A stretch of 64,000 bases of DNA, from contig LNFE01000252.1 in NCBI GenBank assembly GCA_001464575.1, forward strand, positions 1-64,000, in the 5' to 3' direction. Below the pieces are notes generated by a model. It saw nothing but the letters and a program-made list of their open reading frames with translations, was not told the origin of the DNA and did not search any database. Shown one piece after another: positions 35,820 to 45,281 of the stretch (position 1 is the first letter of the stretch; each line of letters opens with the position of its first letter). Source of the stretch: Acidobacteria bacterium Ga0077553. Lineage in GTDB: Bacteria; Acidobacteriota; Terriglobia; Bryobacterales; Bryobacteraceae. The translations under genes and the position numbers were made by a program.

Positions 35820-36473
35820 ATGTCCGCCCCGCACGCGGTCTTTCTTCATGCGGCTCGGCCTTCGGTCGAGCCGCTTATGAACTTTTACCCCCGGCAGTGG
35901 CCGGAGTTGCGGATTACCAATCTGCTTGACGATGGCATTATGGGCCTGTTTTCGGCAGGGCGTTGGGATGATGCGCGAGCCCGTTTGCTGGAGATGGCGG
36001 GCGTGGGGCAGCGGGTGTACGGGGCGCAGGCGGGTCTTGTGAGCTGCTCGGCGGTATCGCGCGAGCAGATGGCGGCTTTGCGGGCAGCGTCCCCGATTCC
36101 GTTGCTGAAGATTGATGAGCCGATGGCGGGGCTGGCGACGGCGGCCGCTTCGCGAATTGGACTGTTGGTGACGTTTCCGCCGACGCTTCCGATCGCCGAA
36201 CAGTTGCTTCGGGAGGCCGCCGGAGAGGCGCCGTTGGAGATTGTGCCGGTGGTTGTTCCCGAGGCGATCGCCGCACTTTTGGGTGGCGATCGCTCCTTCC
36301 ACGATGCCCGGTTGATCGAGGCCGCTGACGCCCTGGCGGGCCAGGGCATCGGGGCGCTGGTGCTGGCGCAGGTTTCGATGGGGCCGCTGGTGCCTCTACT
36401 GCGGGAGCGCTTGGGAATCCCGGTGTTCTCGAGCCTGGAAACCAGCCTGAGCGCGTTGCGACGACTGCTGTGA
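35820..36473 (+). CDS. Asp/Glu/hydantoin racemase-family protein lacking the second Cys
   Basis: 217 residues, cytoplasmic (no signal). The fold matches the Asp/Glu racemase superfamily: MNFYPRQWPELRITNLLDDG in the N-half, GLVSCSAVS carrying the first catalytic-type Cys, and IGALVLAQVSMGPLVPLL where the second Cys is normally found. That position is Ala-Gln, as in a subgroup with LAQxSM motifs, so a two-base racemase mechanism is unlikely. It may be a decarboxylase or isomerase, or a non-catalytic protein. It lies 9 nt after the DUF1552 gene and overlaps the next gene (GTGA). Confidence 0.82.
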   Translation: MSAPHAVFLHAARPSVEPLMNFYPRQWPELRITNLLDDGIMGLFSAGRWDDARARLLEMAGVGQRVYGAQAGLVSCSAVSREQMAALRAASPIPLLKIDEPMAGLATAAASRIGLLVTFPPTLPIAEQLLREAAGEAPLEIVPVVVPEAIAALLGGDRSFHDARLIEAADALAGQGIGALVLAQVSMGPLVPLLRERLGIPVFSSLETSLSALRRLL

Positions 36474-37072
36474 GATTCGGTGTCTTCCTGTTCGCCGCTG
36501 CCTTGGCGGCCCAGACTCCGGAGCCGGAGCTGGTTTTCGGCACCACCGTCTATTCGTCGGCGGGGCTTTCCGGCAAGATCTATTTCATCTCGCCCGATAG
36601 CCTGCAACTGCCGCGGCTGCGGGAATCGCGGGCGGTCGGAACGATCTATACGACGTCCTTAAACGTTCCGCCGCAGCCGTTTACCCGCGGATTCCCGGGG
36701 ATTTCAAACCGCTTTGAGTGGTTTGCCATCGACTACCAGGGGAAGATTTGGATTGAAGAGCCGGGGGTGTATGAGTTCCATCTGCTGTCGGACGATGGTT
36801 CCAAGCTGTGGATCAACAACCGGCTGCTCATCGACAACGACGGTCTGCACTCGCCTGCCGGGTTGACGGCATCAGCCAAGCTTTCGCGCGGCCTATTCCA
36901 GATTCGCATTGCCTACTTTCAAGGGCCGAGAACAGAGGTTGCCCTGGTCTTTTCGGCGAAGCCGCCCGGAAAGCCCTGGTCGATCTTCAACACCGATCAT
37001 TTCGCGATTCCCGCGGCGGCAACGCACGCTGCGGGAACGGTCAGCGAGATTAAGCGGGCGTCGAACTGGTAG
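36470..37072 (+). CDS. Secreted PA14-domain protein
   Basis: 200 residues starting at GTG (36470), overlapping the racemase stop. Signal peptide RFGVFLFAAALAAQ. A PA14 carbohydrate-binding fold is visible: RGFPGISNRFEWFAIDYQGK, PGVYEFHLLSDDGSKLWINN (the conserved SDDGSKLWI core) and GLFQIRIAYFQGPRTEVALV. PA14 domains bind glycans; here the domain stands alone, suggesting an accessory sugar-binding role for the DUF1592/DUF1552 module. The 3' end overlaps the convergent DegT gene by 23 nt. Confidence 0.85.
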   Translation: MRFGVFLFAAALAAQTPEPELVFGTTVYSSAGLSGKIYFISPDSLQLPRLRESRAVGTIYTTSLNVPPQPFTRGFPGISNRFEWFAIDYQGKIWIEEPGVYEFHLLSDDGSKLWINNRLLIDNDGLHSPAGLTASAKLSRGLFQIRIAYFQGPRTEVALVFSAKPPGKPWSIFNTDHFAIPAAATHAAGTVSEIKRASNW

Positions 37073-38390
37073 CGAGGGCGGAGGCGAACTGGCGGACCTT
37101 GCCGATGGCGGCGGCGATATCTTCCATGTCGCGCTTTTCGCCGAGCAGCATGGTTTGCGTGAACCAGACGGCTTCGTTGCAGAGGCGGTCGTTGACCGGG
37201 AGTTCGTTCTGCTCGCGCCACTGCTTCAGGCGCGCGGCGCCGTAGATGCGCTGGTAGCCGCGGGAGTTGAGGATGTTCTCCATGAAGGGCTGGCGGTTGA
37301 GCGGGGCGTAGCCGCCGGAGGCGGGGATGCCTTCGGCCGAGAGTGCTTTGAGGAACTTGGCGCGGGGCAGATTGGCGAACTGCGAGGCGTCGTAGCGGAA
37401 CATGTAGAGGTGCCAGGCGCTGCGGGTGGCGCCCTTGGGCCAGGCGGCGGGGGTGACGCCAGGGATTTCGCTCAGGAGTTTCGACAGGTAGGCGGCATTC
37501 TCATCGCGGCGCTTCGATTGCGCGTCGAGGCGTTCCATTTGGGCGAGGAGGAGGGCGGCCTGGAACTCGGTGAGCCGGAGGTTAGCGCCTTGCGCGGCGG
37601 GGGCGCCGTTCCAGCCGCTCATGAACGCGCCGCTGCCGGCGGGGGGCTTCCGGGCGTTGGAGTTGGTGTGATAGGCGTAGCAGCGTTCGATGAAGTCGCC
37701 GTCGTTCGAGACGACGGCGCCGCCTTCGCCGGAGTTGAGATTCTTCGAGGCCTGGAAGCTGAAGGTGCCGCAGTCGCCGACGGTGCCAACGCGCTTGCCC
37801 TTCCATTCGGCGAGGTGGGCTTGGGCCGCGTCTTCGAGGACTTTGAGCCCCTTCGGCTTGGCCGCGGCGAGGACGCCATCGAGATCGGCGGGGGTGCCGG
37901 CGATGTGGACGGGGATTACGGCGACGGTGCGATCGGTGACGGCGGCGGAGATTTTGCTGGGGTCGATTTGGAACGAGGCGGCGTCGGTATCGACGAACAC
38001 GGGGAGAGCGCACTTTGAGAGTACGGCGTTGATCGTCGCTATGAAGGTGTATGGCGGGACGATGACTTCGTCGCCGGCCTGCACGTCGAGGCCGTGGAGT
38101 GCGACCATGAGGGCGCTGGTGCCGTTGGCGACGGCGAGGCAGTGCTTGGTGCCGATGAGTTCGGCGTATTTCTGTTCGAAGGCGGCGACCTGTTGGCCGT
38201 TGCCGCGGTACCATTTGCCGCTCGTGAGGACGCGCTGGAGACCGTCCTTTTCGGCGGGGCCGACGATGGGCCAGCCGGGGAAGGGTTTTTTGCGGACGGG
38301 ATCTCCGCCGAGGGCGGCGGGCTTGGCCTGCGCACTGGTGACGATGGTGATTCCGGCGGCTGCGGCCGCTACTGCCTCGCGTCTGGTCAT
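37050..38390 (-). CDS. DegT/DnrJ/EryC1-family PLP aminotransferase with Tat-like signal
   Basis: 446 residues. The catalytic fold is complete: NGTSALMVALHGLDV, EVIVPPYTFIATINAVL, DAAQAHLAEWKGKRVGT, and SFQASKNLNSGEGG with the PLP Lys. The family normally transaminates nucleotide-linked keto sugars in the cytoplasm, so the N-terminus MTRREAVAAAAAGITIVTSA, a Tat-type export signal, is unusual; an exported DegT-like group exists in Planctomycetes and Acidobacteria. PLP would be loaded before Tat export. TAGCAT ends exactly 6 nt before the ATG. No nucleotide-sugar genes are nearby, so the substrate is unclear. Confidence 0.9.
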   Translation of the reverse strand: MTRREAVAAAAAGITIVTSAQAKPAALGGDPVRKKPFPGWPIVGPAEKDGLQRVLTSGKWYRGNGQQVAAFEQKYAELIGTKHCLAVANGTSALMVALHGLDVQAGDEVIVPPYTFIATINAVLSKCALPVFVDTDAASFQIDPSKISAAVTDRTVAVIPVHIAGTPADLDGVLAAAKPKGLKVLEDAAQAHLAEWKGKRVGTVGDCGTFSFQASKNLNSGEGGAVVSNDGDFIERCYAYHTNSNARKPPAGSGAFMSGWNGAPAAQGANLRLTEFQAALLLAQMERLDAQSKRRDENAAYLSKLLSEIPGVTPAAWPKGATRSAWHLYMFRYDASQFANLPRAKFLKALSAEGIPASGGYAPLNRQPFMENILNSRGYQRIYGAARLKQWREQNELPVNDRLCNEAVWFTQTMLLGEKRDMEDIAAAIGKVRQFASALATSSTPA

Positions 38391-38396
38391 GTTCTT

Positions 38397-38402
38397 ATGC
38401 TA
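38397..38402 (-). promoter_or_regulatory. -10 hexamer of a leaderless promoter for the DegT gene
   Basis: TAGCAT on the minus strand ends exactly 6 nt before the ATG at 38390; no Shine-Dalgarno sequence is present. Confidence 0.4.
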
Positions 38403-38496
38403 CCCGACCCCCGTGGAGTTTGGCGGTGAATTCTGATAGTGTCCGCCGTGAACCGAAGTTGGTTCGTACTGATATTTCAGGCTTGAGGTAACGAGG

Positions 38497-41400
38497 ATGA
38501 ACATCTTGAGGGGTGCGGGGCGCCGGGGCGCTTTCGCACTGTTGACCTGCTTGACGCTTGCTGCCGCGCCGGTATCGGCCCAGGTGTTGAAGGGGCAAAT
38601 ATTGGGCGTGGTTTCTGATCAGTCCGGGGCGTTAGTGCCCGGGGTGAAGATTACGATTCTGGAGACGCGGACGAATTTTCAGCGGACCAGCGAGACGAAC
38701 GACACGGGGAACTTCTTTTTCGTGAACCTGGACCCGGGGGACTACCGCGTGGAGGCGGAGAAGACGGGATTCAGCAAGGCGCTGCGGACGGGCGTTGAGC
38801 TGTTGCCGAACACGACGGCGCGCGTGAACTTTGAACTGGTGCCGGGGGCGATTACGCAGACGATTGACGTGAGCGCTTCGGCGGCGCCGCTGCTGCAGAC
38901 GGACCGCGCGGACACGGGCGGCAAGATTGACCAGAAGCAACTGCAGACGATGCCGATGCTATACAACCGGAACTATCAGGGGCTGCTGCTGCTGGTGCCG
39001 GGCGTGGGACGGCCGTTCCGGCCGCATTCGGAGTTCTACAACTCGCACGATTCGCTGTCGGTACGGGTGAACGGCCAGGGCCGGCAGTTCAACAATTTCC
39101 AGATTGAGGGGATTGAGAATAAGATCGACAACGGGAACCTGACGGCGCTGGTGCCGCCGGCCGAGGCAATTCAGACGGTGGACGTTTCGACGTCGAACTT
39201 CGACCCGGAGTTTGGCAACGCGGGCGGCGCCGTGACGAATGTTACGCTGCGGAGCGGGTCGAACGACTTCCACGGCAGTCTGTTTCACTTCCACCGGAAC
39301 GAGAATATTCAGGCCCGGAATACGTTTGCCATTACGAAGGCGCCGACGGTGTACAACCAGTTCGGCGGGACGCTGGGCGGGCGGATTGTACGGGACAAGC
39401 TGTTTTTCTTTGGCGACTACCAAGGCAGCCGGGACCATTTGGGCCAAGTGAACCGGGGGACGCTGCCGAGCACGATTTTCCGGACCGGGAACCTGGCGGG
39501 AGGCGGGGTGACTTTGTATGATCCGCTGACGGGAGACGCCAGCGGCGCCGGGCGGACGGCATTTGCAGGCGGGATGATTCCCCAGAGCCGGATCAGCCCG
39601 ATCGCCCGGCGTATCCTGGGATTCCTTCCGGAGCCGAACCTGGGCGCGGTGCCGGAGGGACAGATTAACTATTCGCAGAACAGCGTCCGCATCAAGACGC
39701 TGGACCAAGCGGATGGCAAGGTGGACTGGGTGATTGGGAGCAACGACCGCTTGGCCGTGCGCTACAGCATTCAGAAGGCGCTGGTGGACGACCCTGGGCT
39801 GTTTGGGCCGGGGGGCATTTACGGCGGCTTCCGGGGTGGTGGTTTCGGCGGTTCGGGCCCAGCCCGGACGCAGAGCGCGGGCATCAACTATTCGAAGGTG
39901 CTGAACCCCACGCTGGTTTGGGAATCGCGCGTGGGCGTGGTGCGGAACCGCAATGACGCTCTTGCTTCCGATACCGGTAAGAAGACCTCCGAGGAGATTG
40001 GCATTCGCGGTGTGAATCTGGACGAGTGGACGAGCGGGCTGACGGAGATCCGGGTGAACGGGTACTCGTCGCCGCTCGTCGGCTTCTCACCGAGCCTGCC
40101 GTGGGCCCGGGCGGTGACGAGCTTCGGCATCGTCAATAACTTCTCGAAGACCTTCTCGAAGCACATCATCCGCTTTGGCGTGGACATCCGCCGGGAGCGG
40201 AACGATTTGCTGCAGACGCAGACGTTCAACCCGCGCGGCCGGTTCGAATACAACCCGGCGCAGACCGGAACGACGACCGATACGCGGCGGAACTTCGCGA
40301 ATTCGTTTGCGGCGTTTTTGTTGGACGTGCCGAGCTTGGCCGGACGCGACCTACCGTTCGTATTCCCGGCGCGCCGGGAGTTGATCACCAACGTTTACTT
40401 CCAGGACAAATGGCAGGTCTCCTCCAAACTGACTTTGGATCTTGGCCTTCGTTTCGAACGGGAGCGGGGCAGCCGTCCGCGCCAGCCGGGCGGATTCTCC
40501 AACTACAACCCCACGAACAATACGCTGGAGTTGGCGGGCCTGGGTTCGATCCCGATGAACATTGCAAACTCGAACAACAACTGGGGTCCGCGGTTGGGCA
40601 TCGCTTATCGCGTCAGCGAGAAAATGGTGGTTCGGACGGGATACGGCATCAGCTTCTTCCCGCGCCGGATGGGACAGACCAACTTCCCGATCCTGCAGAA
40701 CAATGGCTACCCCTCAGCCAATGCGTTCGTGCCGTCGACGGTGACGATGACAACGGGCTTTCCGGCGTTCGTGCCGTTTAACCTGCCTTCGAGTGGCGTG
40801 ATTGAAAACGCGCCGCTGAGCAATAGCTACGGTTACACGCAGCAGGATATGGCGAGCCCCTACGTGCAGAGCTGGAACTTCGCCGTTCAGCGGGCGCTGC
40901 CCTTCAAGCTGGCTTTGGACGCGGCGTACGTGGGAAACCGCGGGGTCAACAATCTATCGCCCTACAACCTCAATGCGTCGATGATCCCGGGGTCGGGAAA
41001 CAACGGGCGTCCGCTGTTCCAGGCGTTCCGGAAGACGACGGACGTGTCCATGATTCTTGGAACCAACACCTGGTACCACGGCTTGCAGTTGAAATTGGAT
41101 CGCCGCGTGGGGGACGGGTTGTTCCTCACAACGGCGTACACCTTCAGCAAGGCCCTAAACTTCCAGGATGACGACGGCGGCATCGCGATTCCCATGAACG
41201 TAGCTCTGAACAAAGGCCGGAGCAGTGACAATCGGGTGCACGTCTTCACGAATAGCTTCATGTGGGCCCTGCCGTTTGGCAAGGGCAAACGGTGGGCGAA
41301 CTCGGGACCAGCCCAGTACATCGTCGGGGGATGGCAGTTTCAGGGCGTCGTGAGCTTGATGAGCGGTACCTGGTTTTCGCCGTCGGTTTCCGGTGTGGTG

Positions 41401-41766
41401 AACGCGCCGGGGAATGCGGACCGGCCGAACTGGGTGGCGCCGATCCGCTACCTGGGCGGCACGGGTCCGGGACAGCAGTGGTTTGACCCGAGTGCGTTCG
41501 CCATTCCCGCCCAGAATACGCTGGGGAACGCGGGACGGAACATTATCCAAGGACCGCGCTTCTCGAATCTCGATGCGGCGCTGCACCGGGAGTTCCGGAT
41601 TCGCGAGGGCATGTCGTTGACGCTGCGCGTCGAGAGCTTTAACTTCACCAACACGCCGCACTATAGCAATCCGAACGGCAACGCGCAGTCGCCGCAGTTC
41701 GGGCAGATCAATGGAGCCGAACAGGATCAGCGCCAGTACCAGCTTGGGCTGACGCTGCGATTCTAG
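38497..41766 (+). CDS. Oar-like TonB-dependent outer-membrane receptor with carboxypeptidase-regulatory domain
   Basis: 1089 residues. Signal peptide (FALLTCLTLAAAPVSAQ), carboxypeptidase-regulatory-like domain (GVVSDQSGALVPGVKITILE, DPGDYRVEAEKTGF), plug-like region (LQTDRADTGGKIDQKQLQTM, NNFQIEGIENK, FDPEFGNAGGAVTNVTLRSG) and beta-barrel ending LGLTLRF. A Gly/Phe-rich loop at about residues 445-460 (GGFRGGGFGGSG) is probably extracellular. It is monocistronic and converges on the creatininase-like gene with 4 nt between stops. Substrate unknown; the same architecture is encoded at 5,401 and 61,711. Confidence 0.93.
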   Translation: MNILRGAGRRGAFALLTCLTLAAAPVSAQVLKGQILGVVSDQSGALVPGVKITILETRTNFQRTSETNDTGNFFFVNLDPGDYRVEAEKTGFSKALRTGVELLPNTTARVNFELVPGAITQTIDVSASAAPLLQTDRADTGGKIDQKQLQTMPMLYNRNYQGLLLLVPGVGRPFRPHSEFYNSHDSLSVRVNGQGRQFNNFQIEGIENKIDNGNLTALVPPAEAIQTVDVSTSNFDPEFGNAGGAVTNVTLRSGSNDFHGSLFHFHRNENIQARNTFAITKAPTVYNQFGGTLGGRIVRDKLFFFGDYQGSRDHLGQVNRGTLPSTIFRTGNLAGGGVTLYDPLTGDASGAGRTAFAGGMIPQSRISPIARRILGFLPEPNLGAVPEGQINYSQNSVRIKTLDQADGKVDWVIGSNDRLAVRYSIQKALVDDPGLFGPGGIYGGFRGGGFGGSGPARTQSAGINYSKVLNPTLVWESRVGVVRNRNDALASDTGKKTSEEIGIRGVNLDEWTSGLTEIRVNGYSSPLVGFSPSLPWARAVTSFGIVNNFSKTFSKHIIRFGVDIRRERNDLLQTQTFNPRGRFEYNPAQTGTTTDTRRNFANSFAAFLLDVPSLAGRDLPFVFPARRELITNVYFQDKWQVSSKLTLDLGLRFERERGSRPRQPGGFSNYNPTNNTLELAGLGSIPMNIANSNNNWGPRLGIAYRVSEKMVVRTGYGISFFPRRMGQTNFPILQNNGYPSANAFVPSTVTMTTGFPAFVPFNLPSSGVIENAPLSNSYGYTQQDMASPYVQSWNFAVQRALPFKLALDAAYVGNRGVNNLSPYNLNASMIPGSGNNGRPLFQAFRKTTDVSMILGTNTWYHGLQLKLDRRVGDGLFLTTAYTFSKALNFQDDDGGIAIPMNVALNKGRSSDNRVHVFTNSFMWALPFGKGKRWANSGPAQYIVGGWQFQGVVSLMSGTWFSPSVSGVVNAPGNADRPNWVAPIRYLGGTGPGQQWFDPSAFAIPAQNTLGNAGRNIIQGPRFSNLDAALHREFRIREGMSLTLRVESFNFTNTPHYSNPNGNAQSPQFGQINGAEQDQRQYQLGLTLRF

Positions 41767-41770
41767 GTTC

Positions 41771-42682
41771 TTAACGGGGCGCCGGCAGCCGGCCGCGAAA
41801 CTTGGGAACGATAACTTCCTGGGTGTAGCGGTCGTGCTGCCGGAGGGCCTCCATCGCTTCGGGCATCCGCATCTTCTTCACGATCGTCTTCATTTGCTCC
41901 GTCCCCTGTCTCCCCCACTCCGTCCTTTCGGCCGCCGTCGCCGGCAATCCCTCAGAACCTCCTCCGTGCGCCATCACATCCGCCACCCAAGAACCGAGGG
42001 TTAAACTGCCGGCGAAGCCGAGCTTGCTTAATGTGGTTAGCCCCTGGTTGGGAGGCACGGGGGCAGCAGCGTGCGATTCGGCGTCGCCGTAGTCGCCTTT
42101 TAGCGGCAGGTCTTCGAGTCGGCCGGTGATGGCGTGGGCGCCGTAGAGAGTCTTGGCCCGGTCGGCGGCGCTGAGTTGGAGGCGGGGGAGATAGGTGTCC
42201 ATGTTGATGTAGAGGATGGGCACGTGGGTCTCTTCGAAGAACTCGCGGGCGAGGGTGCCGACGGTGAGCGGGGCGGGACCGTGGCTCGAGGAGAGATAGA
42301 CCTGGCGGCGGAAGCCTTGCTTCAGGAGAGAGTGGGCGAGTTCCTTGAGGAAGGCGGTGCCGGATTGCGGGCTGAGGTAGACGGTGGAGGGGGCGATGGT
42401 GGTGGTGCCGGGGTAGGACCAGACGAGGCCGGGCATGTAGAGGCCGCCGGTCTCTTCGGCCATCGTCATCGCGTAGGCGAGCGGCCAGGTGTAGTCACGG
42501 CCGCTTGGTTGGGTGCCGTTGGTTTCGACGGCTCCCACCGGGATAAAAATGATGTCGCTTTTTTTGAGCTGCGCAGCTACTTGCACTTGGCTCAAGCGGG
42601 TGAGGTCTCGCGTGTGCAGCGGACGAATCTGCGCGGGCAGGGCCGCGGCGAATGTCACGGCCAGAATAATAAATCTCAACAT
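41771..42682 (-). CDS. Secreted creatininase-family protein with altered metal site
   Basis: 303 residues from the ATG at 42682, with AGGAG correctly spaced; the ATG at 42715 would precede the signal peptide (LRFIILAVTFAAALPAQ). The creatininase fold is recognisable: DIIFIPVGAVE, YVYGG-free but YLSSSHGPAPL and ILYINMDTY. The signature EQHGPHLPLGTD of active members reads ETNGTQPSGRD, so the metal His is Asn and the downstream His is Gln, while Glu and Asp remain. HG of the NGHGGN/GHYEN region is kept. It may be a non-hydrolytic or differently metallated member. Divergent from the third cytochrome module by 90 bp. Confidence 0.8.
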   Translation of the reverse strand: MLRFIILAVTFAAALPAQIRPLHTRDLTRLSQVQVAAQLKKSDIIFIPVGAVETNGTQPSGRDYTWPLAYAMTMAEETGGLYMPGLVWSYPGTTTIAPSTVYLSPQSGTAFLKELAHSLLKQGFRRQVYLSSSHGPAPLTVGTLAREFFEETHVPILYINMDTYLPRLQLSAADRAKTLYGAHAITGRLEDLPLKGDYGDAESHAAAPVPPNQGLTTLSKLGFAGSLTLGSWVADVMAHGGGSEGLPATAAERTEWGRQGTEQMKTIVKKMRMPEAMEALRQHDRYTQEVIVPKFRGRLPAPR

Positions 42683-42772
42683 GGGGGCTCCTAGGCTTGT
42701 CACCGTACGCTCCATATGATATTCGTTACCGCAGTGAAGTGAGATCGCCTTCCGTTCGCTTCGCTTTGTCCC

Positions 42773-45275
42773 ATGCGAAACGCACTTTTTCTTTCTGTTG
42801 CCGCCTTGTCCGCTGCGACCTTGTCCATGGCCCAGCGTGCGCCGTTGTTTAAGGACGAGATCCTGCCGGTGCTCGAAAAGAGTTGCGTGAAGTGCCATAG
42901 CCCGAAACAGGCGATGGGCGGGCTGGACCTTTCGACGTTTGCGGGGCTGATGAAGGGCGGGTCGAGCGGGCCGGCGATTGCGCCGGGCAAGCCGGGACGG
43001 AGCTTGTTGTGGGTGATGGTGGAATCAGACAAGATGCCGATGGGCGGCAGTTTGTCAGCGGCGCAGAAGCAGTTGCTGCGGACGTATATTGAGCAGGGCC
43101 GGTTTCCGACGGCGGAGTTGGACGCGGCGCAGGTAGCCAAGGAAGCGGCGCGGATTACGCCAGAGGCGCGGCAGTGGTGGTCGTTTCAAGCGCCAGTAAA
43201 ACCGGCGGTGCCGGCGACGCCGCGGGGAGCGACGGTGCGCACGCCGATCGATGCCTTTGTGGCTCAGAAGCTGGCGGCGAAGGGTTGGCGGATGCAGTCC
43301 GAGGCCGACCGCGTGAGTCTGGCGCGGCGGCTGTATTTCGGGTTGACCGGCATTGCGCCGACGCCGGCGGAGATGAAGGCGTTTCTAGACGACTCGTCGT
43401 CCCAGGCTTATGAGAAGCTGGTTGACCGGCTGCTCGAGAGTCCCCGGTACGGAGAACATTGGGGCCGGCACTGGCTGGATATCGCGGGGTATTCCGACAC
43501 GCGGGGCGATGCCGGCGATTCGACACGGGAAACGTTGTGGAAGTACCGGGATTACGTGATTCAGGCGTTCCACAAGAACAAGCCGATTAACCGGTTTCTG
43601 GTGGAGCAGTTCGCGGGTGACCAGTTGGTGAACTATCAGCCGGGCACGTCGCCGAAGCCGGAGCAGATTGAGGCGCTGACCGCTACGGGTTACTTGCGGA
43701 CGATTGCGGACATCACCGACAACCAGACGATCTATGAGGTCGATAAGTATTTCGACGCGCTGCAGAAGACTGTTGAGACGAGCTTGTCCTCGGTTCTTGG
43801 TTTGTCGATTGGCTGTGCGCGGTGCCACGACCATAAGTTCGATCCGATTCTGCAGAAGGACTACTACAAGCTGACCGCGGTGTATCAGTCGACGTGGGAC
43901 CCGGAGAACTGGCTGGCGGCGAATTTGGGCTTTGGCCCGTGGCCGAGCCGGATGGTGTTGGACATTCCGGGGGATAAGCGCGAGGCGTGGATCAAGGACG
44001 TTACCAGCAGCGATGCGAAGACGATTCGACGGCTCGATGATCTGTTGGAGGCGACCTACCAGCGTTTCCGGGCCGAGTTGAAGACAGGCCGTGAGTTGAT
44101 GCCGGAGCGGCGGGCGGAACTGCGGCGGATCATTGAAGAAGATCCGGACCTGGAAGTGGACCGCAACGCGACGAAGGACTTCATCTCGGATAACGAGTTG
44201 GATAAACGGTATCCCGAGTTTGCCAAGTGGAAAGAGGAGATCGCCGTGCGGCGGGCGAACCGGCGGAAGAAGCAGTCTGAGATTGATCCGAACTTTATTG
44301 AGGCGGCTTGGGACGTATCGAAGACGCCGTCGCCGACCTACGTCCTGCAGCGCGGGAACTATCTGGCGCCGGGCGCGGAGGTGCAGCCGGGGCTGCCTGC
44401 GGTGCTCGATCATCCGGCGAAGCCGTTTGCGTTTCCGAAGCCGGAGGAGCATCCGGATTGGCACCATACGGGACGGCGGCTGGCGCTGGCGGAGTGGCTG
44501 GTGGCGCGGGAGAAAGTTCCACTTTGGCGAGGGTTTGGTGAAGTCGGTGGATGACTTTGGGATGCAGGGCGACAAGCCGAGCCATCCGGAGTTGCTCGAC
44601 TATCTGGCCGTGGATTTCCAGGAGAACGGTTGGGACTTGAAACGTTTGACGCGGCAGATTGTCCTGTCGCAGGTCTACCGGCAGTCGTCGGCGGAGGTGG
44701 CCGGATATTTGGCGGCGGATCCTTCGGCGAAGCTGCTGTGGCGGAAGCCGCCGCTACGGCTGGAGGCGGAGACGATTCGCGACTCGATGCTGCAGGTGAG
44801 TGGTCTGCTGAACGGGAAGATGTATGGCCCGCAGGAACCGATTAAGCGGGGGGCAGACGGTCAGTGGCTGGAGGATGAATCGAAGGGTGATCCGAATCGG
44901 CGAAGCCTGTACCTGACGCAATCCCGGACGCGGCCGGTGGCGTTCCTGCACGCCTTCGACGCGCCGACGATGACGGCGGATAACCAGACGCAGCGGTTCC
45001 GCTCGGCGCTGCCGACACAATCTCTCGCCTTGTTGAACGGCCCATTTGTGCGCCGGGTGAGCCAGGCATTTGCCAACCAGCTTTGGGAGCAGAGCAAGGG
45101 CGACACCGCCGACGCTTTGCATCGCGCGTTTCTTGCCGCTTACTCCCGCCCGCCGTCGGCGCGGGAACTTGCGATTGGCCAGCAGGCGATCGCCACCGAG
45201 ACGGATCCGAAGGAAGGCCTTCGTCTGTTTCTTCAAGCCATTCTTGGCGCTAACGATTTTCTCTACAGTTACTAA
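42773..45275 (+). pseudogene. PSCyt1-DUF1549-DUF1553 protein, disrupted near 44,520
   Basis: Signal peptide (LFLSVAALSAATLSMAQ), PSCyt1 with haem motif CVKCH, DUF1549 (GLTGIAPTPAEMKAFLDDSS, HWLDIAGYSDTRGD, haem motif CARCH), then DUF1553. Unlike the module at 27,586 it has no LamG insert. The frame changes at about 44,510-44,530: the first frame reads ALAEWLVAREKVP and the second resumes at KFHFGEGLVKSVDDFG. Relatives have about 14 residues (NPLTARVxVNRLWQ) between these parts, so roughly 40 nt are missing. Both halves are otherwise intact. It is followed 6 nt later by a DUF1501 gene. Confidence 0.88.
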
Positions 45276-45281
45276 CGAGCC

